Below, one piece after another: positions 47,912 through 57,260 of a DNA stretch of 64,000 bases (position 1 is its first letter; each line of letters opens with the position of its first letter). The DNA comes from Roseateles puraquae (GTDB lineage Bacteria; Pseudomonadota; Gammaproteobacteria; Burkholderiales; Burkholderiaceae_C). A program made the position numbers and the translations under genes. Below the pieces are notes generated by a model that did no database searches, had not been told where the DNA came from, and worked only from the letters and a program-made list of their open reading frames with translations. The stretch lies in the NCBI RefSeq assembly GCF_002205845.1, contig NZ_NISI01000007.1:248001-312000 (forward strand), given 5' to 3'.

Positions 47912-48322
47912 ATGGGTGCCTGGTCGCACGAACCCTTCGGCAACGACACCGCTCTGGACTGGGCCGCGGAGCTCGCCACGGTCAAGAACCTGGCCGTCAT
48001 CGAGGCCGCCTTTGATGCGGTCAACGAAGACGGCGAGGACTATCTGGATGCTTCAGCCGGCGAGGAAGCCGTGGCCGCCGCCCAGGCGCTGGCGGGTCTG
48101 ATGTCGCCTGCCATCCTGGCAAACGCATGCCCCGAGTCCGTTCAGGACTGGGCGCGCCAGATGGCCGAGCAGCCCAACCCGGCCTTGAAGCGCAAGGCCC
48201 GGCAGGCCCTCCAGCGCGTGCTGTCCGAGTCTTCGGAGCTTCGCGAGCTGTGGGAGGAGACCGACGACTTCGCGGCCTGGCAGGACAGCCTCCGCGGCTT
48301 GCAAGCTGTCATCGGCACCTGA
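47912..48322 (+). CDS. DUF4259-domain protein
   Basis: 136 residues, acidic and helical. The start MGAWSHEPFGNDTALDWAAEL is the hallmark of DUF4259 proteins; their function is unknown. It has a GGGGAAAGG ribosome site. Convergent with the cobalamin operon end. Confidence 0.85.
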   Translation: MGAWSHEPFGNDTALDWAAELATVKNLAVIEAAFDAVNEDGEDYLDASAGEEAVAAAQALAGLMSPAILANACPESVQDWARQMAEQPNPALKRKARQALQRVLSESSELRELWEETDDFAAWQDSLRGLQAVIGT

Positions 48323-48336
48323 GCCTGCTGGCGATT

Positions 48337-49788
48337 TCAGTCGATCAGGCTGGCCAGCCGCCCCGGCTGGAAATGCAGGTCGATGAAATCCGCCAGTCCG
48401 TCGAACACCATCTCCAGCGGCCGCCCCGCCTGGCCGAACAAGGCCCGCAGCACCGCCGGCTGCTCGAACAGCCCGTGCGCGTACAGCCCGAGCACCTGGC
48501 CGGATTGCCAGCCCACCGCCTCACCCTTGGCATTGCGCAGCGCGACCTGGGGCGGCGGCAGGCCCGCATGGGCCTGGGTGCGGCCGTGGCGGATTTCGTA
48601 GCCGGCGGCCTGCACGCCGGCCAGGGCCTGCCAGGGGCCTTCGAGGGCCGTGTCGAACTGAAAGCCAGTGCTGCGCAGCAGCTTGTCGCGCTCGAACACC
48701 GTCACCAGCGGCAGCAGGCCCAAGCCCGGCGCATTGCCGTCCAGGCCGTGCGGGTCGATCAGTGCCTCGCCCAGCATCTGCAGGCCACCGCAGATGCCGA
48801 GCACCGGCCCGCGGTGCTGGTTGATGGCAGCGTCGAGCTTTTGCGCGCGCAGCCAGGCGAGGTCGGCTGCGGTGGCCTTGGAGCCGGGCAGGATGATCCA
48901 GTCCACCCCGGCCAGGTCGCGTGGCTCGCGGGCCCACGACAGCCGCACGCCGGGCAGCTGGCGCAGGGGCTGGAACTCGTCGAGGTTGGAGATGCGCGGA
49001 TAGGCGATGACCGCGATGCGCAGCCCGGTGCCGCTGCCGGTCGCGCTGTCGTCGAACACGCCGTCCTCCTCGGGCAGGCCGTGGCCGCGCCACATGGGCA
49101 GGGTGGCGATGGTCGGCACGCCGGTCAGGTGCTCCAGCTGCTCGGGGCCGGGCGCGAGCAGGCCGGCGTCGCCGCGGAAGCGGTTCAGCACGAAGCCGCG
49201 CACCAGGCCGCGCACGTCCGCCGGCATGAGCTGGTGGGTGCCGTACAGATGGGCGAAGGCGCCGCCGCGGTCGATGTCGGTCACCAGCAGGCAGGCAGCC
49301 CGCGCATCGCGGGCCGTGCCGAGGTTGACATGGTCGGTGGGCGCGAGGTTGATCTCGGCCGGCGAGCCGGCGCCTTCGATGACCACCACGTCGTTCTCGC
49401 GCAGCAGCTCATGCAGCGCCGCGCGGGCACGGGGCTTGAGGAGGGCACTGCGCTCGCGCCAGGGCATGCGGGAGAGGGCTTCGTCCACCTCGCCCATGAC
49501 GACCACCTGGCTCTGCGTGTCGGCCTCGGGCTTGAGCAGGATGGGGTTCATGCGCACCTCGGGCACCCGGCGCGCGGCCAGGGCCTGGAAGTACTGGGCG
49601 CTGCCGATCTCGCCGAGGCCTTCGTTCAGGCCCGGAACGACACGCGCGTTGTTGCTCATGTTCTGCGCCTTGAATGGCGCCACCTTCAGCCCCTGGCGGG
49701 CATACCAGCGGCACAGCGCGGTGGCCAGCCAGCTCTTGCCGGCGCCACTCGTGGTGCCCAGCACCATGACGGCCTTGCCTCGGCTCAT
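48337..49788 (-). CDS. cobQ: Cobyric acid synthase
   Basis: 483 residues. N-terminal synthetase domain with P-loop-like GTTSGAGKSWL and C-terminal glutamine amidotransferase with the nucleophile in GICGGLQMLG. It amidates four carboxylates of adenosylcobyrinate a,c-diamide. Last gene of the B12 operon; overlaps cobD by ATGA. Confidence 0.96.
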   Translation of the reverse strand: MSRGKAVMVLGTTSGAGKSWLATALCRWYARQGLKVAPFKAQNMSNNARVVPGLNEGLGEIGSAQYFQALAARRVPEVRMNPILLKPEADTQSQVVVMGEVDEALSRMPWRERSALLKPRARAALHELLRENDVVVIEGAGSPAEINLAPTDHVNLGTARDARAACLLVTDIDRGGAFAHLYGTHQLMPADVRGLVRGFVLNRFRGDAGLLAPGPEQLEHLTGVPTIATLPMWRGHGLPEEDGVFDDSATGSGTGLRIAVIAYPRISNLDEFQPLRQLPGVRLSWAREPRDLAGVDWIILPGSKATAADLAWLRAQKLDAAINQHRGPVLGICGGLQMLGEALIDPHGLDGNAPGLGLLPLVTVFERDKLLRSTGFQFDTALEGPWQALAGVQAAGYEIRHGRTQAHAGLPPPQVALRNAKGEAVGWQSGQVLGLYAHGLFEQPAVLRALFGQAGRPLEMVFDGLADFIDLHFQPGRLASLID

Positions 49789-50768
49789 GCGTCTTCTCCC
49801 TGAATGTCGATCAATGCGAGTTGCAGCGCCTGCTGCGCGGCTGGCGCCTGGGCCGAGACGCGCACCCAGCCCGGCAGGCCGAAGGAGGTGGCGTCGCGCA
49901 GGCGCAGGCCGCGCTCGCGCAGGCGGGGCAGCAGGTCGGGCCGCGGCGGGCGCGCCAGCCAGAAGTGGGTGCAGCTGTCGTGCTGCTGCCAGTCGAGGCC
50001 GGCCAGCAGGCGGCGTTGGTCGGCCACCCAGCCGCGCAGCGTGACGCGCGACTCAGTGAGCCAGGCCTGCGTGTCGGCGTCGAGGCTGTGCGTCAGCATC
50101 GCCACGCCCTCGGCCGACAGCACCCAGCTCGGTGCCAGCGACTGCGCCTGCGCCCAGACGGCATCGGCCTGCGGCGCGATGGCATAGCCGGCGCGGATGC
50201 CCGTCAGCCCGAGTGCCTTGTTGGGGCAGATGAGCTGCCAGGCGCCCGGCGGCAAGGGCGGCGCCTCACCCTGCAGGCGCAAGGGCTCGTAGGCGCGGTC
50301 GACCACCACCAGCGCCTCCAGCGTCTCCAGCGCCGGCCAGTCGGCACTGCTGGTGCCCGTGGGGTTGCAGGGTTCGCAGATCCACACCAGGGCCACGCCG
50401 GTCGGGCGGATGTCCTGCGGCTGGGCGTAGGGGCGCACTGCCATCTGCAGCGCCTGGGCGGCCAGCGCGTAGTCGCCGAAGCCGGGCTGCGGCACCCACA
50501 CCTCGCGGCGGCCGGTGAGCCAGGCGGCCAGGGTCAGCCGGCGGATGCCTTCCGCGCCGCCCGCGGTGGGCAGGACGAGGTCCTCATCGCCGAGCAGGCG
50601 GCGCAGCGCGCGGTATTGCGGGTCGGGGTAGCGGCTGCGGTCGGCCTGCAGCACCGCCTGCAGCAGCGCGGGCGGTGGGCCCAGCGGGTTGGCATTGGTG
50701 GAGAAGTCGTGCGTGATCGGCAGCCCATCATCGGGGCCGCCGTGCTCGGGCAGCAGCGGCGTGTTCAT
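49785..50768 (-). CDS. cobD: Threonine-phosphate decarboxylase (CobD/CobC)
   Basis: 327 residues. PLP-dependent fold-I enzyme; the lysine is in LICPNKALGLTGIRAGYA, with ICEPCNPTGT and VVVDRAYEPL. It makes the aminopropanol-phosphate arm of B12. ATGA overlaps on both sides fix the start at 50768. Confidence 0.92.
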   Translation of the reverse strand: MNTPLLPEHGGPDDGLPITHDFSTNANPLGPPPALLQAVLQADRSRYPDPQYRALRRLLGDEDLVLPTAGGAEGIRRLTLAAWLTGRREVWVPQPGFGDYALAAQALQMAVRPYAQPQDIRPTGVALVWICEPCNPTGTSSADWPALETLEALVVVDRAYEPLRLQGEAPPLPPGAWQLICPNKALGLTGIRAGYAIAPQADAVWAQAQSLAPSWVLSAEGVAMLTHSLDADTQAWLTESRVTLRGWVADQRRLLAGLDWQQHDSCTHFWLARPPRPDLLPRLRERGLRLRDATSFGLPGWVRVSAQAPAAQQALQLALIDIQGEDA

Positions 50769-51679
50769 GCGTGCAGGGCCCCCGCGAGAGCCGCGATGAT
50801 CACGCCGCCAACGGCCACGGCGCGGCTGGCGATGCGGCACGCCTCGCCCACGTCGCCAGCGCGCACCGCCTGGCCCTCGGCATGCAGCCGGTAGACGCCC
50901 GGTTTGGCGAGCTGGCGGTCCAGGCGCAGGGCCATCGCGGCCATGGGCCAGCCGCTGTTGGGCGAAGGCGTGCGGCGGGCCTCGCGCCACAGGCGCTGCG
51001 CGCGGGGCGGCCACAGCAGCAGCGCGGTGAGCCGCGCGGGCAGCCACGACAGCACGTCATCCGCACGTGCCGCCCACTTGCCACACCATTCGCGTTCGTC
51101 CCGGTAGCCCCACATCGCATCGGCCGTGTTGGCGAAGCGGTAGACCGCCGCACCCGGCAGGCCGAACAGCGCGAACCAGAACAGGGGTGCGATGACCGAG
51201 TCATTGAGGTTCTCGGCCAAGGTCTCGATGGCGGCTTCACGAACCTCGGTGGCACTGAGCTGCGTGGTGTCGCGGCTCACGAGCCGAGACAGTCGCGCGC
51301 GGCCCGCGGGCAGCGACTCGGTGAGTGCCGCCTCCACCGCCATGACTTCGTCCGCCAGCATGCGCCAGGCCAGCAGGGGCTTGAGCAGCAGGCCCAGCAC
51401 CGCGGCGGCCGCGACCAGCCGCAGCGGGGAATCGCCCGGCCTCAGCCCGATCAGCAGCCAGCCGTGCAGCCAGAGTGCGATGAACCCGACGGCCGCCGCG
51501 CCGAGGAGCCACGCGAGCGCACCGGCGATGAAACCGGCCGCCGGCGGCAACCGGGTGAGTCGGAACAGGCCGAGGTAGCGCCCCATGCCCACCACCGGAT
51601 GCGCCCAGGCCGGCGGCTCGCCCCACAGGCGGTCCACCGCGAGTGCGACCAGCAGCGACAGTGGCAGCAGCCAGGCCAT
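50765..51679 (-). CDS. cbiB: Adenosylcobinamide-phosphate synthase
   Basis: 304 residues, a membrane protein with several helices and the family N-terminus ALAVDRLWGEPPAWAHPVVGMGR. Conserved SRDTTQLSATEVREAAIETLAENLND (given here in part as SRDTTQLS and ENLNDS) marks the active region. It attaches aminopropanol phosphate to cobyric acid. Name note: this is CobD in the Pseudomonas scheme. Confidence 0.95.
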   Translation of the reverse strand: MAWLLPLSLLVALAVDRLWGEPPAWAHPVVGMGRYLGLFRLTRLPPAAGFIAGALAWLLGAAAVGFIALWLHGWLLIGLRPGDSPLRLVAAAAVLGLLLKPLLAWRMLADEVMAVEAALTESLPAGRARLSRLVSRDTTQLSATEVREAAIETLAENLNDSVIAPLFWFALFGLPGAAVYRFANTADAMWGYRDEREWCGKWAARADDVLSWLPARLTALLLWPPRAQRLWREARRTPSPNSGWPMAAMALRLDRQLAKPGVYRLHAEGQAVRAGDVGEACRIASRAVAVGGVIIAALAGALHA

Positions 51680-51687
51680 GTGCGCGT

Positions 51688-52023
51688 TCAGCGCAGCGGC
51701 GGCAGGCGCGCCACGAGGCCGGTCTTGAGCCGCTCGGGCCGGCGGTCCCAGGGCAGCAGGCCCTCGCCGGGCTCGGCATGCTGGCCGGCCACGGCCAGCA
51801 GCGCGTCCACGCAGGCCTCATCGGGTGCGAGCTGCCCGAACACATAGCTGTGCTTGCCCGCACCCTGCAGGGCCACGGTGCAGCTCTGGCGGCAGGCGGC
51901 GAGGCAGGCCTGGCCCTGGATGGCCAGCGGCAGGTCGCGCGCCAGCGCCTCGTTCTCGACGGCCTCCAGCAAGGCCTGGCCCCGCCCGTCGGCGCAGGTG
52001 GTGCAGATGATGAGTGCGCTCAA
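51688..52023 (-). CDS. DUF1636 (CLAAC-type) metal-binding protein of B12 loci
   Basis: 111 residues with cysteine motifs CTTC near the N-terminus and CLAACRQSC at about 40-48, like thioredoxin-like ferredoxin-type DUF1636 proteins found in cobalamin operons. The start is a TTG at 52023 in a TTGA overlap with cobO; no ATG gives the N-terminal CTTC. Cobalt handling or a redox role is an inference. Confidence 0.82.
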   Translation of the reverse strand: MSALIICTTCADGRGQALLEAVENEALARDLPLAIQGQACLAACRQSCTVALQGAGKHSYVFGQLAPDEACVDALLAVAGQHAEPGEGLLPWDRRPERLKTGLVARLPPLR

Positions 52024-52598
52024 TCCTCGATCCCCCGCTGGGCGGGCACCCCGGCCTTGAAGTGGTGCTTGACCATCTGCATCTCGGTCACGGTGTCGGC
52101 CAGCTCGATCAGCTCGGCCGGCGCGCCGCGCCCGGTCAGCACCACATGCACATGCGGGGGCCGTTCGCGCAGGCAGGCCAGCACGGCGTCGAGCGCGATC
52201 CAGCCGTAGCGCAGGGGGTACATGATCTCGTCCAGTACCACCAGGAAATGCTCGCCGCCACGGATGGTGGCCTCGGCCCGGGCCCAGCCCTCGCGCGCGA
52301 GGTCGGCGGAGTGTTCGAGGTCCTTGCTCTTCCACGAGAAGCCATCGCCCAGGCCGATGATGGGCACGCCGAGCTGCTCGAAGACGCGGTGCTCGCCGAA
52401 GCGGGCGCTGGGCACCTTCATGAACTGGTAGATCAGCACCGGCTTGCCGCGGCCATGGGCCCGCAGTGCCAAGCCGAAGGCCGCCGTGCTCTTGCCCTTG
52501 CCATCGCCCGTGTGCACGAGCACGAGGCCGCGGCGCTCGCCCGTGGGCACGATGCGTTCGCGATGGACCGGGGGAGATTCGATTTCCATGACAGTCAC
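52020..52598 (-). CDS. cobO: Cob(I)yrinic acid a,c-diamide adenosyltransferase
   Basis: 192 residues. P-loop VHTGDGKGKSTAAFG and the downstream LVVLDEIMYPLRYG are diagnostic of the CobO/BtuR class. It adenosylates the cobalt. GTG at 52598 overlaps the cobB stop (GTGA); ATG at 52589 is also possible. Confidence 0.95.
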   Translation of the reverse strand: MTVMEIESPPVHRERIVPTGERRGLVLVHTGDGKGKSTAAFGLALRAHGRGKPVLIYQFMKVPSARFGEHRVFEQLGVPIIGLGDGFSWKSKDLEHSADLAREGWARAEATIRGGEHFLVVLDEIMYPLRYGWIALDAVLACLRERPPHVHVVLTGRGAPAELIELADTVTEMQMVKHHFKAGVPAQRGIED

Positions 52599-53926
52599 TC
52601 AGGGGTTGGCAGCTGGCCCGTCGCTCGGCCGCTGAAGAATGCAGCGACCGCCTCGGGGTTGGAGGGAAAGTAGTGGTGCACGTAGCTCGCCCGCAGCCCG
52701 CCGTGCTGGTACAGGGCCTCGGCGGTGCGGCCGCCGTTGGGGTTGGTTGCCGTGGCCAGCGCGGGCAGCGGGGTGTCGAGCGTGGAGAAGTGAAAGCTGT
52801 GGCCCCGCAGCGGCCCCTCCGGCCAGTCGATGGCCTGCAGGCCGAGGGCGGCCAGACGTGACTGCAGCTGGGCCCGGCCCGGCATCAGGCCGGCCATGCG
52901 GTGGGGCGTGCCGTCGACCTCGTTGAGCTGGTCCAGCAGTGCCAGCATGCCGCCGCATTCCGCCAGCACCGGCTTGCCCGCTGCCAGATGCGCGCCGAGG
53001 TCGGCGGCGAGGGTGGGGTGGGCGGCCAGTGTTGCGGCATGCAGCTCGGGGTAGCCGCCGGGCAGCCAGACGGCGTCCGAGGTCGGGAGCGGCTCGTGTC
53101 GCAGCGGCGAGAAGAAGTGCAGTTGCGCCCCCATCGCCCGCAGCAGATCGAGGTTGGCCGGGTAGATGAAGCCGAAGGCGGCATCGCGTGCGATGGCGAT
53201 GCGTCGGCCGGCCAGCAAAGCAGGCAGGGGCGGCTCGGCGATGTCGACGATAGGCACCGGCGTGAACGCGAAGCCGGGTCGCAACGCCGCATCCCAGGCG
53301 TCGGCCCAGGCTTCGAGCTGCACGTCCAGATCCGGCTGCTCCAGCGCCTGCACCAGGCCGAGGTGGCGCTCCGGCAGGCTGAGCGCCGGGTTGCGGGGCA
53401 GCGCTGCGATCAGCGGCAGCTCGTCGGGCAGGCCTTCGCCCAGCATGCGGCCATGTGCCACGCTGCCGATCCGGTTGGCGATGACGCCGGCATGCCGCAG
53501 CGTCGGGCGGAAGTTGGCCAGGCCCGTGGCGAGCGCCGCGAAGGTCTGCGCCATGGCCGAGGCGTCGATGACGCACACCACCGGCAGGCCGAAGGCGGCG
53601 GCCAGGTCGGCGCTGCTCGGGTCGCCGTCGAACAGGCCCATCACGCCTTCGACGAGGATCAGGTCGGCTTCGCGTGCCGCCTGTGCGAGCAGGCTGCGGC
53701 AGTGTTCGAAGCCGCCCATGAAAAGATCCAGCTGGTAGACCGGCGTGCCGCAGGCCCGGGCCAGGATGCCGGGGTCGAGGAAGTCCGGCCCGGTCTTGAA
53801 CACCCGCACGCGCTCGCCGCGCCGCGCATGGCTGCGTGCGATGGCGGCGGTGATGCTGGTCTTGCCCGAGCCGGAAGAGGGCGCACTGATGAACAGCGCG
53901 GGGCAAGCGTGTGTGGAAGGGCTCAT
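52595..53926 (-). CDS. cobB: Cobyrinate a,c-diamide synthase
   Basis: 443 residues. P-loop APSSGSGKTSI at the N-terminus and C-terminal amidotransferase nucleophile in AECGGMLALLD. It amidates cobyrinate (or hydrogenobyrinate) side chains a and c. ATGA overlap with btuD. Confidence 0.94.
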   Translation of the reverse strand: MSPSTHACPALFISAPSSGSGKTSITAAIARSHARRGERVRVFKTGPDFLDPGILARACGTPVYQLDLFMGGFEHCRSLLAQAAREADLILVEGVMGLFDGDPSSADLAAAFGLPVVCVIDASAMAQTFAALATGLANFRPTLRHAGVIANRIGSVAHGRMLGEGLPDELPLIAALPRNPALSLPERHLGLVQALEQPDLDVQLEAWADAWDAALRPGFAFTPVPIVDIAEPPLPALLAGRRIAIARDAAFGFIYPANLDLLRAMGAQLHFFSPLRHEPLPTSDAVWLPGGYPELHAATLAAHPTLAADLGAHLAAGKPVLAECGGMLALLDQLNEVDGTPHRMAGLMPGRAQLQSRLAALGLQAIDWPEGPLRGHSFHFSTLDTPLPALATATNPNGGRTAEALYQHGGLRASYVHHYFPSNPEAVAAFFSGRATGQLPTPE

Positions 53927-54681
53927 AGCGGCAAGGCCACCCAGCGGCCATCGAGCTGGGCGATGTGAAGGCGCGGGCCGAAGACGGCCCGCAGCGCGGC
54001 GTGGGTGGCGGAGTCGGCCGGGGCGCCGGTGTGCACGATGCGGCCATCGGCCATCAGCACGACATGGTCGGCCTGCAAGGCCAGATGCAGTTCGTGCAGC
54101 ACGCTGACCACGCCGTGGCCGGCCGCCACGCGCTCGCGCACCAGCGCCATCCAGTCGGCTTGGTGGGGCGGGTCCAGGTGGGCGAGGGGCTCGTCCATCA
54201 GCATCATGGGGGCCTGCACGGCCAGCACGCGGGCCAGCAGCACGCGCTGGCGCTCGCCGCCGGACAGCGACCCCAGACGCCGCTCACGCCAGGCCCAGCT
54301 CTGCGTGGCCTGCATGGCGGCCTGCACAGCGGCATGGTCAGCCTGCGCGGGCGGTGCCAGCCAAGGCCGGTGAGGCAGGCGGCCGAGCTGCACCACGTCC
54401 TCTGCGGTGAGATCGTCGGCGCCGCTTTCGTGCTGGCCCATCCAGGCCAGGCGTTGGGCGCGTTCGCGGGCGGGCCAGTCCTGCAGGGCTCGGCCGTCAA
54501 GCATGACCTGGCCCTCGCAGCGTTGCAGGCCGGCGATGGCGCGCAGCAGCGTCGACTTGCCCGCACCGTTGGGCCCGACGATGGCCGTCCAGCGGCCACG
54601 GGTCAGCGTGAGGTCGATGCCGTGCACGAGGTCGCGTCCGTCGATGCGGACGCGGTCGATGCGAGCGTGGAGCGAGCTCAT
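53923..54681 (-). CDS. btuD: Cobalamin ABC importer ATP-binding protein
   Basis: 252 residues. Walker A GPNGAGKST, signature LSGGERQRVLLARVL, Walker B MMLMDEPLAHLD, and H in SVLHELHLAL. Same size as FecE/BtuD ATPases. It overlaps btuC by ATGA. Confidence 0.94.
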   Translation of the reverse strand: MSSLHARIDRVRIDGRDLVHGIDLTLTRGRWTAIVGPNGAGKSTLLRAIAGLQRCEGQVMLDGRALQDWPARERAQRLAWMGQHESGADDLTAEDVVQLGRLPHRPWLAPPAQADHAAVQAAMQATQSWAWRERRLGSLSGGERQRVLLARVLAVQAPMMLMDEPLAHLDPPHQADWMALVRERVAAGHGVVSVLHELHLALQADHVVLMADGRIVHTGAPADSATHAALRAVFGPRLHIAQLDGRWVALPL

Positions 54682-55658
54682 CGCCTGGGCCCCGCGCGCC
54701 GGTGCATCAGCACGAGCAGATAGAGGCCGCCGAGCAGGGCCGTGACCAGGCCCACCGGCAGCTCCTGCGGCCGGATGAGGGCGCGGGCGAGCACGTCGGC
54801 CGCCAGCAGCAACGCACCACCCGCTGCGGCAGACAGCGCAATCAGCCAACCATGCAACATCGGGCACAACGCGCGCACCAGATGCGGCGCGACGAGCCCG
54901 ACGAAAGCGACGATGCCCGTCTGCGCCACCGCCGCGCCGGTGGCCAGCGCGAAGGCGCCGATCAGCAGCAGCCGCGCCAGTCCCAGGCGCACGCCGAGGG
55001 AGGCCGCCGTCGATTCACCCAGGGTCAGCGCATCCAGCGCAGGGCTGCCGAGCAGGCCGACGAGGCCGGCCGTGATGCCGCAGACCGCCATCACCCACAC
55101 GCTGTTCCAGCCCAGCAGGCCGGTGTTGCCCAGCAGGAAGGCCTGCATGGCCCGCAGGATGTCCGGGGCCCAGAGCGTGGCCAGGCCGGTGAACGCATTC
55201 AGCACCACGCCCACCACCACGCCCGCCAGCAGCAGCCGCAGCGTCTGCTCCACGCCACGCGCCAGCACCAGGGTCAGGCCCACGCCCACGAGCGTGCCAA
55301 CGAAGGCGATGCCGGTCAGGCCGATGCGGTCCAGCAGCGAGGACGTCTGCGGCGACAGACCCGTGAGTGCCAGCGCCAAGGCCACGGCCAGGCCGGCGCC
55401 CGAGGCGCTGCCCAGCAGATAAGGGTCGGCCAGCGGATTGCGGAACAGGCCCTGCGCCATCGCGCCGGCCATGCCCAGCAGGGCGCCGGCCCACCAGGCG
55501 CCCAGCGAGCGCGGCAGGCGGATCTCCCACAGGATGACGCTCATGTTCGCGTCTTGCAGGTCAGCCCAGCCGGTGCTGCCGATGAGCACGCCCGCCACGA
55601 TGCCGGCCCCGCCGAGCACCAGCAGCAGCGCGAGCAGCAGGCCAGGGCGCAGGTTCAT
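54678..55658 (-). CDS. btuC: Cobalamin ABC importer permease
   Basis: 326 residues and about ten helices, as in FecCD/BtuC permeases. Marks are EIRLPRSLGAWWAGALLGMAG, GLFRNPLADPYLLGSASGAG and GLVAPHLVRAL. The ATG at 55658 gives the first helix at once. It is separated from btuF by a 184-bp gap that carries an inverted repeat. Confidence 0.95.
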   Translation of the reverse strand: MNLRPGLLLALLLVLGGAGIVAGVLIGSTGWADLQDANMSVILWEIRLPRSLGAWWAGALLGMAGAMAQGLFRNPLADPYLLGSASGAGLAVALALALTGLSPQTSSLLDRIGLTGIAFVGTLVGVGLTLVLARGVEQTLRLLLAGVVVGVVLNAFTGLATLWAPDILRAMQAFLLGNTGLLGWNSVWVMAVCGITAGLVGLLGSPALDALTLGESTAASLGVRLGLARLLLIGAFALATGAAVAQTGIVAFVGLVAPHLVRALCPMLHGWLIALSAAAGGALLLAADVLARALIRPQELPVGLVTALLGGLYLLVLMHRRAGPRR

Positions 55659-55690
55659 ATGTTGGTGCTCCGCGCAGACACGGGAACACC

Positions 55691-55825
55691 GCCACAGAGG
55701 CACAGAGGCACAGAGAGACCGGGCGTGGTGATCGAGGCGACGGACCCCTGCGGGAGCACGGAAAGCCGAAGGCGTGCAATCCCGAGATGAGCCCGAGCGC
55801 CTCTGTGGCTCTGTGTCTCTGTGGC
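55691..55825. repeat. CACAGAGGCAC inverted repeat, copy 2
   Basis: GCCACAGAGGCACAGAGGCA starts the left arm (55691-55715), which pairs with 55801-55825 at 23 of 25 positions around an 85-base loop. It has the same unit as copy 1 near 45.3 kb. It sits between btuF and btuC and could affect relative expression. Confidence 0.8.
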
Positions 55826-55842
55826 CATGTGCCGTGCGCGTG

Positions 55843-56709
55843 TCATGCGCCAGCCTTCTCTCGCAGGCAGCGCGCCATGATCTGCGCGGCCTCGGCCATG
55901 CGGGGGCCGGGGCGGGACAGGATGTCGCCTTCCTCCGGCTTGAAGACGCAGACACGGCCGCGCCGGATCGCATCGATGCGGTCCCAGCCCGGCCTCGTGG
56001 CGAGTCCTTCGGCGCTGCGGGTGCCGATCATGATCAGCCCCGGGTTGGCCTTCACGACGTACTCGGGGTTGATCTTGGGGAAGGGGCCGAGCTGGGCCGG
56101 GATGATGTTGCCGGCGCCGAGCCGCGTGAGCGTCTCGCCCATGAAGGACGACTCGCCCGCCGCCCACAGGCCGCTGGCCACCTCGTAGTACACGCGGATG
56201 CCCCGAGCGGAGGGCGGCACGCTGGCCGCGGCGGCCGAGACGCCGGCATCGATGTAGCGCCACACGCGCTGGGCATCGCTCACGCCCAGCACCTGGCCGA
56301 GGGTGTTGAGCACGCGCTGCACGTCCTTGTAGGAACGCGGCTCCAGCGCGATGACCTTCAGGCCGAGCGCTCGCAGCCGTTCGGACACCCGCGAGGCGGT
56401 GGCCAGCAGCACCACGTCCGGCTTGAGTGCCGCGATCATCTCGACATTGGTGTCGTCCAGCCCGCCCAGCTTGGGCAGGGCGTTCACGCTGGCAGGGAAG
56501 TTGGAGTAGCGGTCCACGCCCACGAGGCGGGCGCAGGCGCCGAGCTCGCAGACCGTCTCGGTCAGCGACGGCAGCAGGCTCACCACGCGTTGCGGCGGGG
56601 CCGCCAGCGTGGTGATCTGGCCGAGGTCGTCCTTGATCTCGATGGCACCGGCCGGCAGCGCGAGCGCCGCGGTCAGCGCCAGCAGCCAGGGGCGAAGCAA
56701 CTCAAGCAT
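55843..56709 (-). CDS. btuF: Cobalamin-binding periplasmic protein
   Basis: 288 residues. Signal peptide (about 1-22) then a class-III binding protein: RVVSLLPSLTETVCELGACARLVGVDRYSNFP is the BtuF-type N-lobe (seen here as RVVSLLPSLTE and GVDRYSNFP). It delivers cobalamin or cobinamide to BtuCD. Start overlaps the cobU 3' end by 8 bp. Confidence 0.93.
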   Translation of the reverse strand: MLELLRPWLLALTAALALPAGAIEIKDDLGQITTLAAPPQRVVSLLPSLTETVCELGACARLVGVDRYSNFPASVNALPKLGGLDDTNVEMIAALKPDVVLLATASRVSERLRALGLKVIALEPRSYKDVQRVLNTLGQVLGVSDAQRVWRYIDAGVSAAAASVPPSARGIRVYYEVASGLWAAGESSFMGETLTRLGAGNIIPAQLGPFPKINPEYVVKANPGLIMIGTRSAEGLATRPGWDRIDAIRRGRVCVFKPEEGDILSRPGPRMAEAAQIMARCLREKAGA

Positions 56710-57250
56710 GGGTCATGTCCTCCACGGGTCGGCTCCAGGCCTGGCCGGCCACCATCAGGGTCAACTGGCCGCAGCGACGGGCGATGTCCTGGTTGAGCCG
56801 GCCGAGTTCGTCGACATAGTGCCGCGCCTCCCGGCTCATCGGGCTCACGCCCCAGCCGACCTCGTTCGAGACGAAGATCACCTGCGCACGCAGGCGCGGC
56901 AGCACATCGAGCAACGCGGCGCGCTCGGCCGCCCAGCCGGCGAGGTCGGGCTCGCCGTCCATGGGCATCAGCCAGTTGACGAGCCACAGGGTCAGGCAGT
57001 CGACCACGAGCAGATGTTGTGCATCGTCGGCCGCTTGCAGCGCGGCGCTCAGGGCCAGCGGCGCCTCCAGGGTGTGGAAGTGCGCCGGCCGCATCGCGCG
57101 GTGATGTTCGATGCGGGCCCGCATCTCGTCATCGGCGGCCAGCGCGGTGGCGACCACGCTGACCCGGCCGGGCCAGCGCAGCGCCAGCGCCTCGGCTTGC
57201 CGCGACTTGCCGCTGCGCTGACCGCCGACGATGAGGTGGTGGGCGCTCAT
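56702..57250 (-). CDS. cobU: Adenosylcobinamide kinase/guanylyltransferase
   Basis: 182 residues. P-loop VGGQRSGKSRQAE, and FVSNEVGWGVSPMSREARHY typical of CobU/CobP. It phosphorylates adenosylcobinamide and transfers GMP. The ATG at 57250 is 10 bp after the btuB stop. Confidence 0.95.
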   Translation of the reverse strand: MSAHHLIVGGQRSGKSRQAEALALRWPGRVSVVATALAADDEMRARIEHHRAMRPAHFHTLEAPLALSAALQAADDAQHLLVVDCLTLWLVNWLMPMDGEPDLAGWAAERAALLDVLPRLRAQVIFVSNEVGWGVSPMSREARHYVDELGRLNQDIARRCGQLTLMVAGQAWSRPVEDMTHA

Positions 57251-57260
57251 CGAGACGACC

